64,000 nucleotides of DNA from Pocillopora verrucosa (Eukaryota; Cnidaria; Anthozoa; Scleractinia; Pocilloporidae). The DNA lies in assembly GCF_036669915.1 (NCBI RefSeq), contig NC_089324.1, positions 11,852,118 through 11,916,117 on the forward strand, in the 5' to 3' direction. Within the stretch, counting starts at the first letter, position 1; every line of letters begins with the position of its first letter. The notes beneath the pieces are model-generated. The model did not search any database and was not told the DNA's origin. It saw only the letters and a program-made list of their open reading frames with translations. The translations under genes and the position numbers were made by a program. Shown here piece after piece: positions 11,502 to 21,351 of the stretch.

Positions 11502-11844
11502 TATGGTGGCCGAGAACTGCCAATAGAAAAATCCGCATTTTTGAAAGAAAATTGTTTTCTTTTTTATTTTGATTTACATTTTTTTTTATTTTTCAATTTA
11601 TTTTTTTATTTTTAAAATAGAGTGAAAGTAAAATCAATTGAAATAAAAATAAAATAAAATAAAACCAAAGTACAATAAAATAAAACCAAAGTAAAATAAA
11701 ACCAAAGTAAAATAAAATAAAACCAAAGTAAAATAAAATGAAATTATTCGACCCAGCCGAGAGCTGCCACTACCAGCATGCATTGCGTGCGTTACTGTCA
11801 CACGCTCGAGTTCATCATGGCCGATGCATGGAAGAGGCTCAATG
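11502..11844 (+). repeat. Left arm of the foldback element
   Basis: The arm contains a minisatellite of about four AAAATAAAACCAAAGT-type units (about 11655-11740), then CCAGCATGCATTGCGTGCGT and the start of the captured reading frame. The mirrored right arm has six such units, so repeat number has drifted since the arms formed. Confidence 0.85.
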
Positions 11845-12497
11845 AAAAAGTTAAAGCAAAGCGTACCAAAAAAAACCAGCCCAAGGACCATCGAAGGAAA
11901 GATGAACTGACAGTTCAACGTTTGTCAGCAGAAGTTTCTGGAAAGGCCCAAAAGTATACAAGGATTGGGCCAAGAGAGTTTGCTCCCTTCGACGAAACGG
12001 AGGAATTGACCATTGGTAATATCAAGAGCGCTTGTGAGAGGCATTTTCAACAAAAAATCGGAAAGAATCTCGTATGTGATATCTTAGCAGGAGAACAGGG
12101 CCCATCGTGCAAGACTCTTGCCCAAATACCGGACTTAAAGGTTGTATACGTCCGCTTCATTCCAGATCCAGCTGATGAAGGCGATGTCAACAGCACCCAG
12201 AATTCCACGAGAAAGAGGAAGGACGCAACTGGAGAGTCCTCGACTTATACCGAATTTAATCCTCCGCCGTCAAAATCAAGGTCAAGCCCCAGTAAACTTA
12301 TGCATTCGAGACAGAAATTACCCACACAAGCAGCGGGCACAAAAAGTACGTATTACCCTCGAAGTTTATCAATTTCTGACATGATCAAACTTGGCAAAAT
12401 CAACACAAATACCGCCACTACTATTGTGAGCCTCATTGAGCCTCTTCCATGCATCGGCCATGATGAACTCGAGCGTGTGACATTCGGTATTCGGTAG
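11817..12497 (+). CDS. Captured gene fragment, possibly the N-terminus of an alpha-kinase-type protein
   Basis: An open frame from ATG 11817 (an in-frame ATG also lies at 11778 inside the arm) encodes a Lys/Arg-rich start (MADAWKRLNEKVKAKRTKK), a conserved-looking block (KYTRIGPREFAPFDETEELT ... CERHFQQKIG ... LAGEQGPSC) and a Ser/Lys-rich linker ending SLSISDMIKLGKI. From memory this layout resembles the N-terminal part of cnidarian proteins that continue into an atypical (alpha-)kinase domain; no kinase domain is present here. The last ~21 codons are the mirrored arm plus the first bases of the LINE, so the true C-terminus is missing. The first ten codons lie within the left arm and reappear inverted at 12434-12482. 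Confidence 0.55.
   Translation: MADAWKRLNEKVKAKRTKKNQPKDHRRKDELTVQRLSAEVSGKAQKYTRIGPREFAPFDETEELTIGNIKSACERHFQQKIGKNLVCDILAGEQGPSCKTLAQIPDLKVVYVRFIPDPADEGDVNSTQNSTRKRKDATGESSTYTEFNPPPSKSRSSPSKLMHSRQKLPTQAAGTKSTYYPRSLSISDMIKLGKINTNTATTIVSLIEPLPCIGHDELERVTFGIR
12434..12482 (-). repeat. Inner piece of the right foldback arm
   Basis: These 49 bp are the exact reverse complement of 11796-11844 (both contain GATGCATGGAAGAGGCTCAA in one orientation). The next bases of the arm, predicted to be CGCACGCAATG, are found 3.7 kb away at 16169. This is the evidence that the LINE split the arm. Confidence 0.85.
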
Positions 12498-15400
12498 TCA
12501 TGGCGGCTGGTTGTAAGTTTTCCCTCTCTCCTGTTTTTACCGTTTTTTTAGTTTGTCTCTTAGCCTGCAATAGTTTTACTTTCTTCAAAATACGACTATC
12601 TCATCCCAAGACTTGTCTGCATCCTGTTGGAGGCGTCATAGGCTTGGAGACGACTCGAAACTTCTTTGTTGCACTGACATCGCGAGTCCGCCATCTTGGA
12701 ACACGTGCGAAGGGATATTTTGGTACAGACCTAACTCGATATCCCAATTCTGTTTCTACATTTAATATCTCAAGATTAGTACAATGTGGAGACATCGAAA
12801 TAAACCCTGGACCAGGACAGTCATTATCTCCGGGATTATCCACAACTCGCAAAAAACCTCTTTGGAAGTGCCCTTGTGATGTATGTACGAAGCCGGTTCG
12901 CTCCAATCAGAAAGGGATTCTCTGCGATGGTTGTAACAAATGGTTCCACCTAAAGTGCATTACCATGGATCTACAGGCTTATATTGACTTGGGGTCTTCT
13001 GATGAGCAGTGGTTCTGTGACAAAAATTGTGGGTGGCCTTTTAACTTCACTGATTCATTCTTTGAATCGTCCTTCTCAACTGGGCAGAATGTAAGCTTAA
13101 GCTCTGATGTCTCTGCGGAATCTTCTCCTCGCTCTGCTAATGGCTTCTCTAAGTGCTTACTATTAAATACGAGGAGTATTCGAAACAAGATCAACGACCT
13201 AAATGCTCTGTTATTAATGGACTCCTTTGACATTGTTGCCTTGACGGAGACTTGGTTAGACAATGAATTTGATGACCGTGATCTACATCTTGAGGGTTAT
13301 AGTATCCATCGTCGGGATAGACGTGGTAAGCGTGGTGGAGGAGTGTTGCTCGCAACTAAATCACACCTGCCATGTGTACGGAGACACGATCTTGAGGTAA
13401 ATGCGGAGATGCTAGCCTGTGAATTAAAGACCAGTAATACACGATGTCTATTATTTGCAGTTTTTTACAGACCACCAGACGTCGAAGAGACGTTCTTGGA
13501 TGAATTCAGGAGATTTCTCAATAAAGCTTCTGGTACAGGAATCGCTGATTTAATTATCACTGGCGATTTTAATTTTCCCTGTGTCGATTGGTCTACTGGA
13601 TCACCAACTAGTTTAGACAATTTGACTGAAACTTTTTGTGAAATCCTGGATGACCATTTTCTCACCCAAACAAACCCTTATATCACCCGTCCCAGTGCCA
13701 CTAATACCTTATCATCTGGTAACATCTTAGACCTTGTGTTGACGAATCATGAATCACTCATCGAAGGAACTACTGTGCACCCAAATGGATTTGATTCAGA
13801 CCATTTCCCAGTCTGTTTCGCGATCAAGAAAAAGTTCAACAGGCCCAAAAACAGTCAAAGATTAGTTTACCGATATGATAAAGCTGACATTGATGGTCTA
13901 AGAAATACATTCTCTCACATTTTATGGGATTCCTATATATCTTGTGAGGACATTGACTCAGGTACGGCGAATTTCCAAGATCTTGTTCTCGCGGCAGTCA
14001 ATCAACATGTACCAAAGATGAAGCTTAGACGCAAGCCAAGACCTCCATGGATAGATAAAGAGGTCTTAAAGTTAGTGAGGAAAAAGAAAGTCTTGTGGAA
14101 GCGTTTAAGGGCCAATGCTTCTCATGAGGTGACAACAAAGTTTAAATTTCTTAGGAAACAGACCAAACGTCTTATCTCCTTTAAGTATTTCCAGTACTTA
14201 AAGTCTCTATCGGATAAGCTGAAGACTAATCCAAGGAAGTTTTGGTCTTTTCATTCTCTTAAATCCAAGAGCAAGAGACTGCCAGAAGTAATAACTTACT
14301 CTGGCAAAGCCAGGTCTGCTAAAGATCCTGTGGAAAAAGCTTCCCTGTTCAATGAATTCTTCAGCTCCGTGTTCTCTACAAAAACATCAAACTCTGACAG
14401 CTCTCATGTTGATGTGATCAACCCTAACTTATTGATGGATGTATTCACTTCGTACAGTGAAGTAAAGAATATCCTCTGCAACTTAGACATTAATAAAGCA
14501 ACTGGAGTAGACGGCATTCCTGCGAGGATATTGAGGGACTGTGCAGAGGAGCTATCTTACCCATTGGTTCTACTGTTTAACTTGTCGTTCAGGTGTGGGA
14601 GAGTTCCTTCTTCATGGAAAAGAGCTAATGTCACTCCTGTGTTTAAATCAGATGCTAAAGATGTGGTAGAGAATTATCGATCTATATCCCTGTTATCGAT
14701 TCCAAGTAAATGCCAAGAGAAGATTGTATATAATGCCATATATCCTCATGTGGCCCCTTACCTGACAGATTGGCAACATGGTTTCATAAGGGGTCGCTCG
14801 TGTGCTACCCAGTTGGTATTAACACACCATCAGTGGACAAAGGCCTTGGATGATGGACTACAGGTGGATGTTGTGTTCTTAGATTTTTCTAAGGCATTTG
14901 ACAGAGTATCACACGATATACTCCTTCTGAAGTTGTGTAATTTCGGCATCTCTGGTAGCCTACTAAGATGGTGCGAGGATTATTTGACCCACAGAGAGCA
15001 AAGGGTTGTTATTGAGGGACAGAGTTCTGCCTGGTCTGTCATCCCATCCGGTGTACCACAGGGCTCCCTACTAGGGCCATTATTTTTTGCAATATTCATT
15101 AGTGATTTGCCTAATGTGGTTATGCCTGGAAACACAATCGCACTGTACGCAGATGATTGTAAAACATCAAGACTGATAAACTGTACATCAGACCAACATG
15201 ATTTTCAATCTGACCTGAATAATCTACACATCTGGAGTCAGCGAAATCTAATGGATTTTAATGTAAAGAAATGCAAACTGATGCGTATCACGAAAAAAAG
15301 TATGCCTTTTCGTTCTGACCTTAAGCTGAATGAGAGCTCTCTGGAAGAAACATCTGAATTCTGTGATCTTGGATTAGTTACTAGTAACAAGTTGTCCTGG

Positions 15401-16168
15401 AATGCTCATGTTGATAAGATATCAAGCAAGGCTAACAAGATTCTTGGCCTTATTAAAAGGACATGCAAGGGTATGAAAGATGTTAACACGTTAAGAAGGT
15501 TGTACTGTGCTTTGGTAAGGTCCCAATTGGAATACTGTACTATTGTCTGGTCACCCTTCACGGCTAGAAACATTAACAGATTGGAAAGGATTCAGCGAAG
15601 AGCCACCAAGTTTATTCTAAAAACTGATGATGATTACAACACTCGTAAAGAACAACTGCACCTGTTATCTCTAGAGGACAGACGCTTCTTTTTTGATGTA
15701 CTATTTTTTTATAGAGTTCTTAATGGGTATATTAATATAGATATATCCTCTTATATCCAATTTTATTCGCATTCGGAAAGATACTCGTTGAGGGGTAAGG
15801 ACGAACTTAAATTAAAAAAGAACTACGCGAGGACTAATACTTTTAAGTTTTGCTATTTTAATAGGATTGTCCACATGTGGAATGGGCTGCCACTATCGGT
15901 CCGTCAGGCTCCAAGTGTTTCTTGTTTTAAAAGGGGTGTAAGGGATTACTTGACTGCAAGATCTGATTGATTTTAGTTTGGATTTGTTTTTTTTTTTTTG
16001 TTAAAGGTGGTCTGCCGTGCATGGGGATTTATCTCTTTTGCGGACCATCCTTATGGCACCTTTCCTTTTACTCTTTTGTATTATTATCTATTAATGTAAG
16101 TATGTAAGTAAGTAGTAAGTTATATGTGCCATTAAATTGTAATAAATAAAATAAAAAATAAAAATAAA
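12483..16168 (+). mobile_element. CR1/L2-like non-LTR retrotransposon (LINE)
   Basis: The element has a very short 5' leader, one long intact ORF, a ~190-bp 3' UTR and an A-rich tail of AAATAAA units (about 16140-16168). There is no target duplication; about 2-4 bp of the target arm (GTAA) appears lost at the junction, which is acceptable for the CR1 group. The ORF is full length and undamaged, so the copy is young and may be functional. Confidence 0.85.
12500..15970 (+). CDS. LINE polyprotein: 2A sequence, PHD-like finger, endonuclease, reverse transcriptase
   Basis: The 1156-residue protein copies the element's RNA into a nicked chromosome by target-primed reverse transcription. In order: a hydrophobic, signal-like N-terminus (residues 9-30); a 2A ribosome-skipping motif DIEINPGP (98-105), predicted to release the leader; a PHD-like zinc finger (about 123-177, with CDGC, WFHLKC and WFCDKNC); an apurinic-type endonuclease (about 218-442, with TET, GDFN and SDH catalytic motifs); and reverse transcriptase (about 700-960, with FLDFSKAFD, SGVPQGS and YADD at 883-886). 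The C-terminal region ends in the usual thumb/tail part. No stop or frame break is seen. 2A-like motifs are known in LINEs of sea urchins, lancelets and other invertebrates. The family is CR1/L2-like by domain order; an exact clade needs a tree. Confidence 0.92.
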   Translation: MAAGCKFSLSPVFTVFLVCLLACNSFTFFKIRLSHPKTCLHPVGGVIGLETTRNFFVALTSRVRHLGTRAKGYFGTDLTRYPNSVSTFNISRLVQCGDIEINPGPGQSLSPGLSTTRKKPLWKCPCDVCTKPVRSNQKGILCDGCNKWFHLKCITMDLQAYIDLGSSDEQWFCDKNCGWPFNFTDSFFESSFSTGQNVSLSSDVSAESSPRSANGFSKCLLLNTRSIRNKINDLNALLLMDSFDIVALTETWLDNEFDDRDLHLEGYSIHRRDRRGKRGGGVLLATKSHLPCVRRHDLEVNAEMLACELKTSNTRCLLFAVFYRPPDVEETFLDEFRRFLNKASGTGIADLIITGDFNFPCVDWSTGSPTSLDNLTETFCEILDDHFLTQTNPYITRPSATNTLSSGNILDLVLTNHESLIEGTTVHPNGFDSDHFPVCFAIKKKFNRPKNSQRLVYRYDKADIDGLRNTFSHILWDSYISCEDIDSGTANFQDLVLAAVNQHVPKMKLRRKPRPPWIDKEVLKLVRKKKVLWKRLRANASHEVTTKFKFLRKQTKRLISFKYFQYLKSLSDKLKTNPRKFWSFHSLKSKSKRLPEVITYSGKARSAKDPVEKASLFNEFFSSVFSTKTSNSDSSHVDVINPNLLMDVFTSYSEVKNILCNLDINKATGVDGIPARILRDCAEELSYPLVLLFNLSFRCGRVPSSWKRANVTPVFKSDAKDVVENYRSISLLSIPSKCQEKIVYNAIYPHVAPYLTDWQHGFIRGRSCATQLVLTHHQWTKALDDGLQVDVVFLDFSKAFDRVSHDILLLKLCNFGISGSLLRWCEDYLTHREQRVVIEGQSSAWSVIPSGVPQGSLLGPLFFAIFISDLPNVVMPGNTIALYADDCKTSRLINCTSDQHDFQSDLNNLHIWSQRNLMDFNVKKCKLMRITKKSMPFRSDLKLNESSLEETSEFCDLGLVTSNKLSWNAHVDKISSKANKILGLIKRTCKGMKDVNTLRRLYCALVRSQLEYCTIVWSPFTARNINRLERIQRRATKFILKTDDDYNTRKEQLHLLSLEDRRFFFDVLFFYRVLNGYINIDISSYIQFYSHSERYSLRGKDELKLKKNYARTNTFKFCYFNRIVHMWNGLPLSVRQAPSVSCFKRGVRDYLTARSD

Positions 16169-16504
16169 CGCACGCAATGCATGCTGGTAGTGGCAGCTCT
16201 CGGCTGGGTCGAATAATTTCATTTTATTTTACTTTGGTTTTATTTTATTTTACTTTGGTTTTATTTTATTTTACTTTGGTTTTATTTTATTTTACTTTGG
16301 TTTTATTTTATTTTACTTTGGTTTTATTTTATTTTACTTTGGTTTTATTTTATTTTATTTTTATTTCAATTGATTTTACTTTCACTCTATTTTAAAAATA
16401 AAAAATAAATTGAAAAATAAAAAAAAATGTAAATCAAAATAAAAAAGAAAACAATTTTCTTTCAAAAATGCGGATTTTTCTATTGGCAGTTCTCGGCCAC
16501 CATA
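16169..16504 (-). repeat. Outer piece of the right foldback arm with a minisatellite
   Basis: This is the mirror of the left arm. It includes six ~21-bp units containing ACTTTGGTTTTATTTT (about 16225-16350), against four in the left arm. The open frame across these units encodes a low-complexity F/Y/L repeat and is not a gene. Confidence 0.85.
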
Positions 16505-16510
16505 GTGCTC

Positions 16511-17747
16511 AGTACTGGCTAAGATTTGATCAAGAAATCTGAAAATTCTTTCTCAGAGTTTCTTTCTTATTATACCCAGTGTTAGATCTTTCAAGTACTG
16601 CTTCTAAACTTCCTCTTGTCAATTCACACACACCATCTCAAAGAAATGTGTTTGATGAGTGTAACGTAAATTTGAATTGCAACTTACTTTATCAGTAAAG
16701 AGCACACCCATGCCTTCTTTTGCTTCTTTTAAAGTGAACCCAGCATAACATCTAAACAACTATTGATGCAGCTCCACAGTGACAAACAAACAATCTTAAT
16801 TTTTTTTACTTAAAACTCTGTTACAATTTATGGATGCATGTGGAGTATTTTTATGATAGAAGTGATCATTATCCCTTATTAAGTGTTTATTCATTTTTTT
16901 ATTAATTTTTATGGTATAATTTGTAGCCATTTAAGATAGTATAGAACATCCACATCAGCTTATCCTGCATCAAGCTGCACATAGTCGTGATAGATAGGTA
17001 AGTTGGATCATGTGTGCTATCATGTAGAGGCCAGACTTACAGCCATCCACATTAGGGTTATCTCAAACAGGAAACTGAAGCAGGTCCAGCAGAAGCAGCA
17101 CAGAAACCTGCTGGCAATGCCATTTGACAGCTGGGAGTAGTACAAGACAACAGAGTAGACCCTGCACAGCTGCTGAGAACCTGTTCTCATCTCAAAGGCC
17201 CAACCCATGAGAACTTAAGAACTCAACAAAAACCACAACAAAAAACGGCTCCTTTAGATGCCACCAAGTTTGCAAATGAAAACGAGCAACAATAATGTAA
17301 TTTTATAATATTTAAAGAGGGATTGGGACGAATTTAAAGGTTCAATAACAAAGACAGCGGTCTGTAACAGAATCCGGAAAGACGCAACATCAACTATCTG
17401 TATCATTCAGGTAAATTCCGAGTCATTTATTTGACGATTATTTTTAACTAAAAGCTCTATTTTGGACGTTGGCGAACTTACATCTACGCGTTGGTAAAGC
17501 GACCATCATTCGTTAAAAATGGTAGATTTTCCCGCAGAAAGTTGTTGTTCCAACAACAGTATGCCACAGCTGACAGTTTAAAAATTGAGGTTATGAGTAA
17601 TTCTATACAAAAGCAAAGCTGACTTCTTGCAATGAAATAGTACGATTTTCTGACATCATTGTCACTGTGTGGCAGGGTGCAACCATGCTTGAGTGGGATT
17701 TATTTTCGACTAAGTTCTGAAATCGTGAAAACAACCTCCATATCAAA
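16511..17747. other. Non-coding stretch with a degenerate histone-type stem-loop
   Basis: No gene is visible. At 17246-17267 CGGCTCCTTTAGATGCCACC resembles a histone mRNA 3' stem-loop (GGCTCC-TTTA-GGAGCC-ACC) with two stem mismatches. The ~180 bp before it on the plus strand reads as a frame with several stops and could be a gene relic. I cannot identify which gene. Confidence 0.35.
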
Positions 17748-17756
17748 CCATAAAAC

Positions 17757-17816
17757 GGTCAGCAATAGATTCCATCCACCAAAACCACCTCGGTCGAGAG
17801 GGACTGACGTGGAATG
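17757..17816 (+). repeat. MULE left terminal inverted repeat
   Basis: It pairs with 26587-26646 over ~60 bp with about five to seven mismatches. The inner boundary is loose: TGGAAT is still shared at 17811-17816. Confidence 0.8.
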
Positions 17817-17931
17817 ATGGACACCTCATGACGTATTATACTTAGAGACAATTAGGAAGCTACGAAAACATGCCGATTCATCCCGATGATTTGAGTGTGA
17901 TATTAGTCGGGAGGCAGCTCGCCAAAAAACG

Positions 17932-19907
17932 ATTTTCGCTAAACATTTTGAGTAGAAGCAGGCAACATAGCTCAAAATCTTCGTCTTGCCACCCTGATTA
18001 AGAATCGTGCTGTTGCCCACTCCAAATGTTATGATATCTGTCATTAAGCGGGTTTTTTGTCTAGGCCCTCGCTCCTGCAGCATGAGGCTGAACTGTAACA
18101 TTTATATAAACCCAATAAAAAGTGCACGATACGATGGGGAAATAGCTGAATCTTTGCTGCTTGACATTTAGAGCTCGATAGACAGTAGTGTGGGAGATAA
18201 AATGCGTCACGTGACTTGTTATGAAGAGTCACGTGACTTTCCGATAAAATCGGTTTTAAAGCATAAAAGACGCTCTATTCACACCTTCCTTTAATATAGT
18301 TTTCAACTTTCTGACGTTTCTCACTTCGATTTACACATCCAACAATAAAAACACAAAAATGCAACGGGTGATCAGCTATGATGGGTCACTTGATGTAATG
18401 AAATCATTCTATTTTCAGTCATTCTATAGCGTTTCCAACCTATGTAACATTTCCTATGAGTTAGCATTTTTCATGTAAACAGACTGAAATTTATTCTACT
18501 TGGCCGCACGGTTTACCGGCAGTGTTCCTGTCGTTTCTGCACCTGTCGCCACATTTACATGCCTTGGAACAGCAAAGAGATAGTTGAACGCAAGTGCAGC
18601 GTCGGTTTACACAGCATCCGCCTTCTCGGGAGCACCCACAGTATGCTAACTGTAAACACGCCGCTGACACTTCTTCTCGCGTCATTAACTTTGGCTTCAG
18701 AAGGCCTTCACTGTAGTACCATCCGCTGTCTTCAGGTTTTGGGAGAGAAGGACATGATTCCAGTGCTTTATTCCATACCATGGTCTGATAGTTTGCCCGC
18801 TTTATGTGGAGAATCAGTGCATCTTGAGTCGGAGGTAGGGCGTCAAGATCTTTCTTGGATTTGCGAAACGCTGCTGCTCTTTCTTTATTGATTTCCACTT
18901 CTTGTGTTCCCGGATTGTAGAGTTTGCATACAAAAGCTTCAGCTTTGGCAAGAACGTCAGCACTGATTTGACTTTCTTCTCCAAGGTGTTCCAAGAGATC
19001 AGGTGCATCTTCGAAGACTTTCCATGCCGATGCCTTGCCCACACCATAGAACTGGCTTGTCGTATCACAGCCAGTAATTGCATGAAATGCCAGAAGCGAC
19101 TTCCTCTTCTCCTCGGAGAGCGGGATTCTGTGAACGGGTATGTAACGCCTTTGTCTTGATGTACCCGCAAACATCCATATCTCTTGACAAAGGTGCTCTC
19201 GGTGTGCCAAAAGGAGGACAAGAACGTCCGTATCACGACACAAAATGTTGACTTGCTTGTACCTTCTTGCTGCTGCGTCTCGGGCATGCAGTACTATTCT
19301 AGTATCTGCCTCCTCATGATCTGATGCGAGCTCTCTTACATCTTGTCGTGATGTGTCAGATGACCACACCTTCAGTGGCTCCTTGAAGCCTCCATTGATC
19401 ACCAGCTCTCGCCCAGGAGGCGCGCTGTAACTCTCCGAGATTTCAGTAGAGTGGAAATGAGCTAGGCTAGCCTTGTTATCTTCTAGAATGATGAATATGT
19501 AAATCGAAATGAGAAACGTCAGAAAGTTGAAAACTATATTAAAGGAAAGTGTGAATAGAGCGTCTTTTATGCTTTAAAACCGATTTTATTGGAAAGTCAC
19601 GTGACTCTTCATAACTGATCACGTGACGCATTTTATCACCCACACTACTGTCTATCAAGCTCTAAACGTCAAGTATCAAAGATTCAGCTATTTCCCCATC
19701 CTATTGTGCACTTTTTATTGGGTTTATATAAATGTTATAGTTCAGCCTCGTTTTCATGCTGCAGGAGCGAGGGCCTAGACAAAAAACCCGCTTAATGACA
19801 GATATCATAACATTTGGAGTGGGCAACAGCACGATTCTTAATCAGGGTGGCAAGACGAAGATTTTAAGCTATGTTGCCTGCTTTTACTCAAAATGTTTAG
19901 CGAAAAT
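17932..19907. mobile_element. Nested foldback element with ~410-bp arms
   Basis: The left arm (17932-18338) and right arm (19496-19907) are reverse complements with roughly 90-95% identity. Both contain GTCACGTGAC motifs, CCGATTTTA and CAGGAGCGAGGGCCTAGAC. They enclose ~1.16 kb holding the last exon of a CXC-type protein gene on the minus strand. Target duplication is not clear at the outer ends, so the true boundary may lie a little further out. The element sits inside the MULE, on the 3' side of its gene. Confidence 0.75.
18491..19482 (-). CDS. Terminal exon of a DHEEADTR/CXC-domain protein
   Basis: Reading on the minus strand, a good acceptor (tcattctag) at 19483-19488 opens an exon running to TAA at 18491-18493, which overlaps a polyadenylation signal (AATAAA). 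From the first Met it encodes 303 residues: a block with SDHEEADTRIVLHARDA, CRDTDVLVLLL and AITGCDTTSQFYGVG, then a Cys-rich tail (CGCSREGGC ... CTC ... CCSKACKCGDRC) like tesmin/TSO1 CXC modules. The conserved acidic motifs (HEEADTR, DTDVLVL, GCDTT) suggest a metal-dependent PIN/nuclease-like fold; this is inference. The frame is intact, but upstream exons are absent, so it is a captured 3' gene fragment. Similar proteins are numerous in cnidarian genomes, to my knowledge. Confidence 0.6.
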
Positions 19908-21351
19908 GAAAAATGAGCGCCCTTCGTGACAGTGCTTCCTGACTATGTTGTTTGGGAAATTACATCAAAACTTTACACCCGAGAAATGGTAAGTATTAAT
20001 TTATTGTTTGATGGTAGTGTTATAAAACGTTTTGCGAAATTTTAGGCAGATATTTCAGATAATTAAAAGGTGCCAAGGTGTTAGGTAGTTTTGGTGGATG
20101 TCAGGAGTGGCCATCCACCAAAACACTGATCAAAACCATCATGAGTATTTTTCTAACTTTATCTAAAGCCATTGTTAGATCTTCAAGGAAACAAAAGATT
20201 TATATTCCGCAAAACGTTAGCAGTTAGTGTTCTGGCTAATTATTTCTTATAATGCACAATTGCTGACCAAACGTTCATAATGAAATCATAACACGTAAAA
20301 TTGAAGTGGTTTTGGTGGATGTTTCTCTCTCCATAGTTCTTAAGTCAGCACCTTTTATTATTGAAACCATAATCATAACATGGTGCTAATATAGAATACA
20401 AAGGGTTTTGGTGTGGCAATCATGTACTCTTGAAATACGATAAGAGAGAGTTTTTAACTGAATAAACAGATACTTGCAACAAAATTCCATATCCAGAAAT
20501 TTCTTCCACTACTTCCTCTAAAATCATTACTTTTAAATACTACAAATCAGCACATCAGTAATTGTTATCAGGGGTCTGAATATCTTATAAATCTTTCACA
20601 TTTATTTCAAGTAACCTATTTCATACGGATGATTAATTATACACTCAAGATGTAGAATGGCTTACATTTTACAAATTATTTCCCTTTTAATTTATGAACA
20701 CACAGTGACAGGCCTTTGCCACATTGGTAAATGAAATCATTATATACCGTGTATTTTGTGATAATTGACCACAATAGAGGACAGTTGTAACTGAATGTTT
20801 TCTTGGTTGTTTGTTTGTTTATTTTTTGTACACAGCATCCAAAACAATGGAGGAGATAAATTTCAATAGCAAATTTTATTAATGGTCAAAATTAAATAAC
20901 ATTGGAAGATCAAATTAACTTTGTTACCCAAATTAACTTTGGTTTCTCGCTTATGCCAGGCTCCTAATATTCAAAAGCATTTATTATTATTTTTGTGTTC
21001 TTTTGGGTAACATTACTTGAAAAATAAACACGGAGAAAGGAAAACACAAAGGATTAAACTTGAAGCTAAATCAAAGTTAAAATTTGAGCCATAGCTGATC
21101 CAAATACTGAGCACTTAACCCATTTAGTAAAGTTCATGTATATGTCAGCCAGCTTGTCACAAGTTTTCCCCCTCTCTCCTCCAAAAGTCTCTGTAAACAA
21201 ATTTTTCTATGTGGTCCCATATTGATAAGTACATTACAGCTCCTCGATCTCCTTCTCTCAAAATAAGGTAACTCTAAATTTAATAATGTAATTGACTTGA
21301 TAAAACTCTAACTATAACTGGCTGTTACTCGCAACATTAATTTCTTGATAT
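19908..21351. other. MULE interior with internal copies of the TIR motif
   Basis: There is no gene here. The core of the terminal repeat, TTTTGGTGGATG or its complement, recurs at 20089-20100, 20112-20123 and 20310-20321; the first two form a hairpin with an 11-base loop. They could be transposase-binding sites or debris of older termini. Confidence 0.5.

Larger units (their letters stand above)
11502..16504 (+). mobile_element. Foldback (long inverted repeat) element split by a LINE
   Basis: The outer ends are the inverted pair TATGGTGGCCGAGAACTGCC (11502) and its complement ending at 16504, and GTGCTC flanks both ends (11496-11501 and 16505-16510) as a 6-bp target duplication. The left arm runs 11502-11844. 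Its mirror image is in two pieces: 12434-12482 (inner) and 16169-16504 (outer). Everything between those two pieces is a LINE that inserted into the right arm. Without the LINE the element is about 1.3 kb: two ~340-bp arms around a ~590-bp core with a captured coding sequence. No transposase is encoded, so it is non-autonomous. Confidence 0.8.

Noticed and set aside
11634..11918. Minus-strand frame overlapping the captured gene fragment
   Set aside because: It arises from the arm's inverted symmetry; its residues EPLPCIGHDELERVT recur in the plus-strand frame only because the arm is mirrored.
16177..16395. 72-codon frame of repeated F/Y/L residues
   Set aside because: It is a translation of the ACTTTGG minisatellite in the foldback arm, and the mirrored arm gives the same peptide on the other strand.
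18559..18891. 110-codon plus-strand frame inside the CXC exon
   Set aside because: Opposite-strand shadow; the minus-strand frame has conserved motifs, a splice acceptor and a poly(A) signal.
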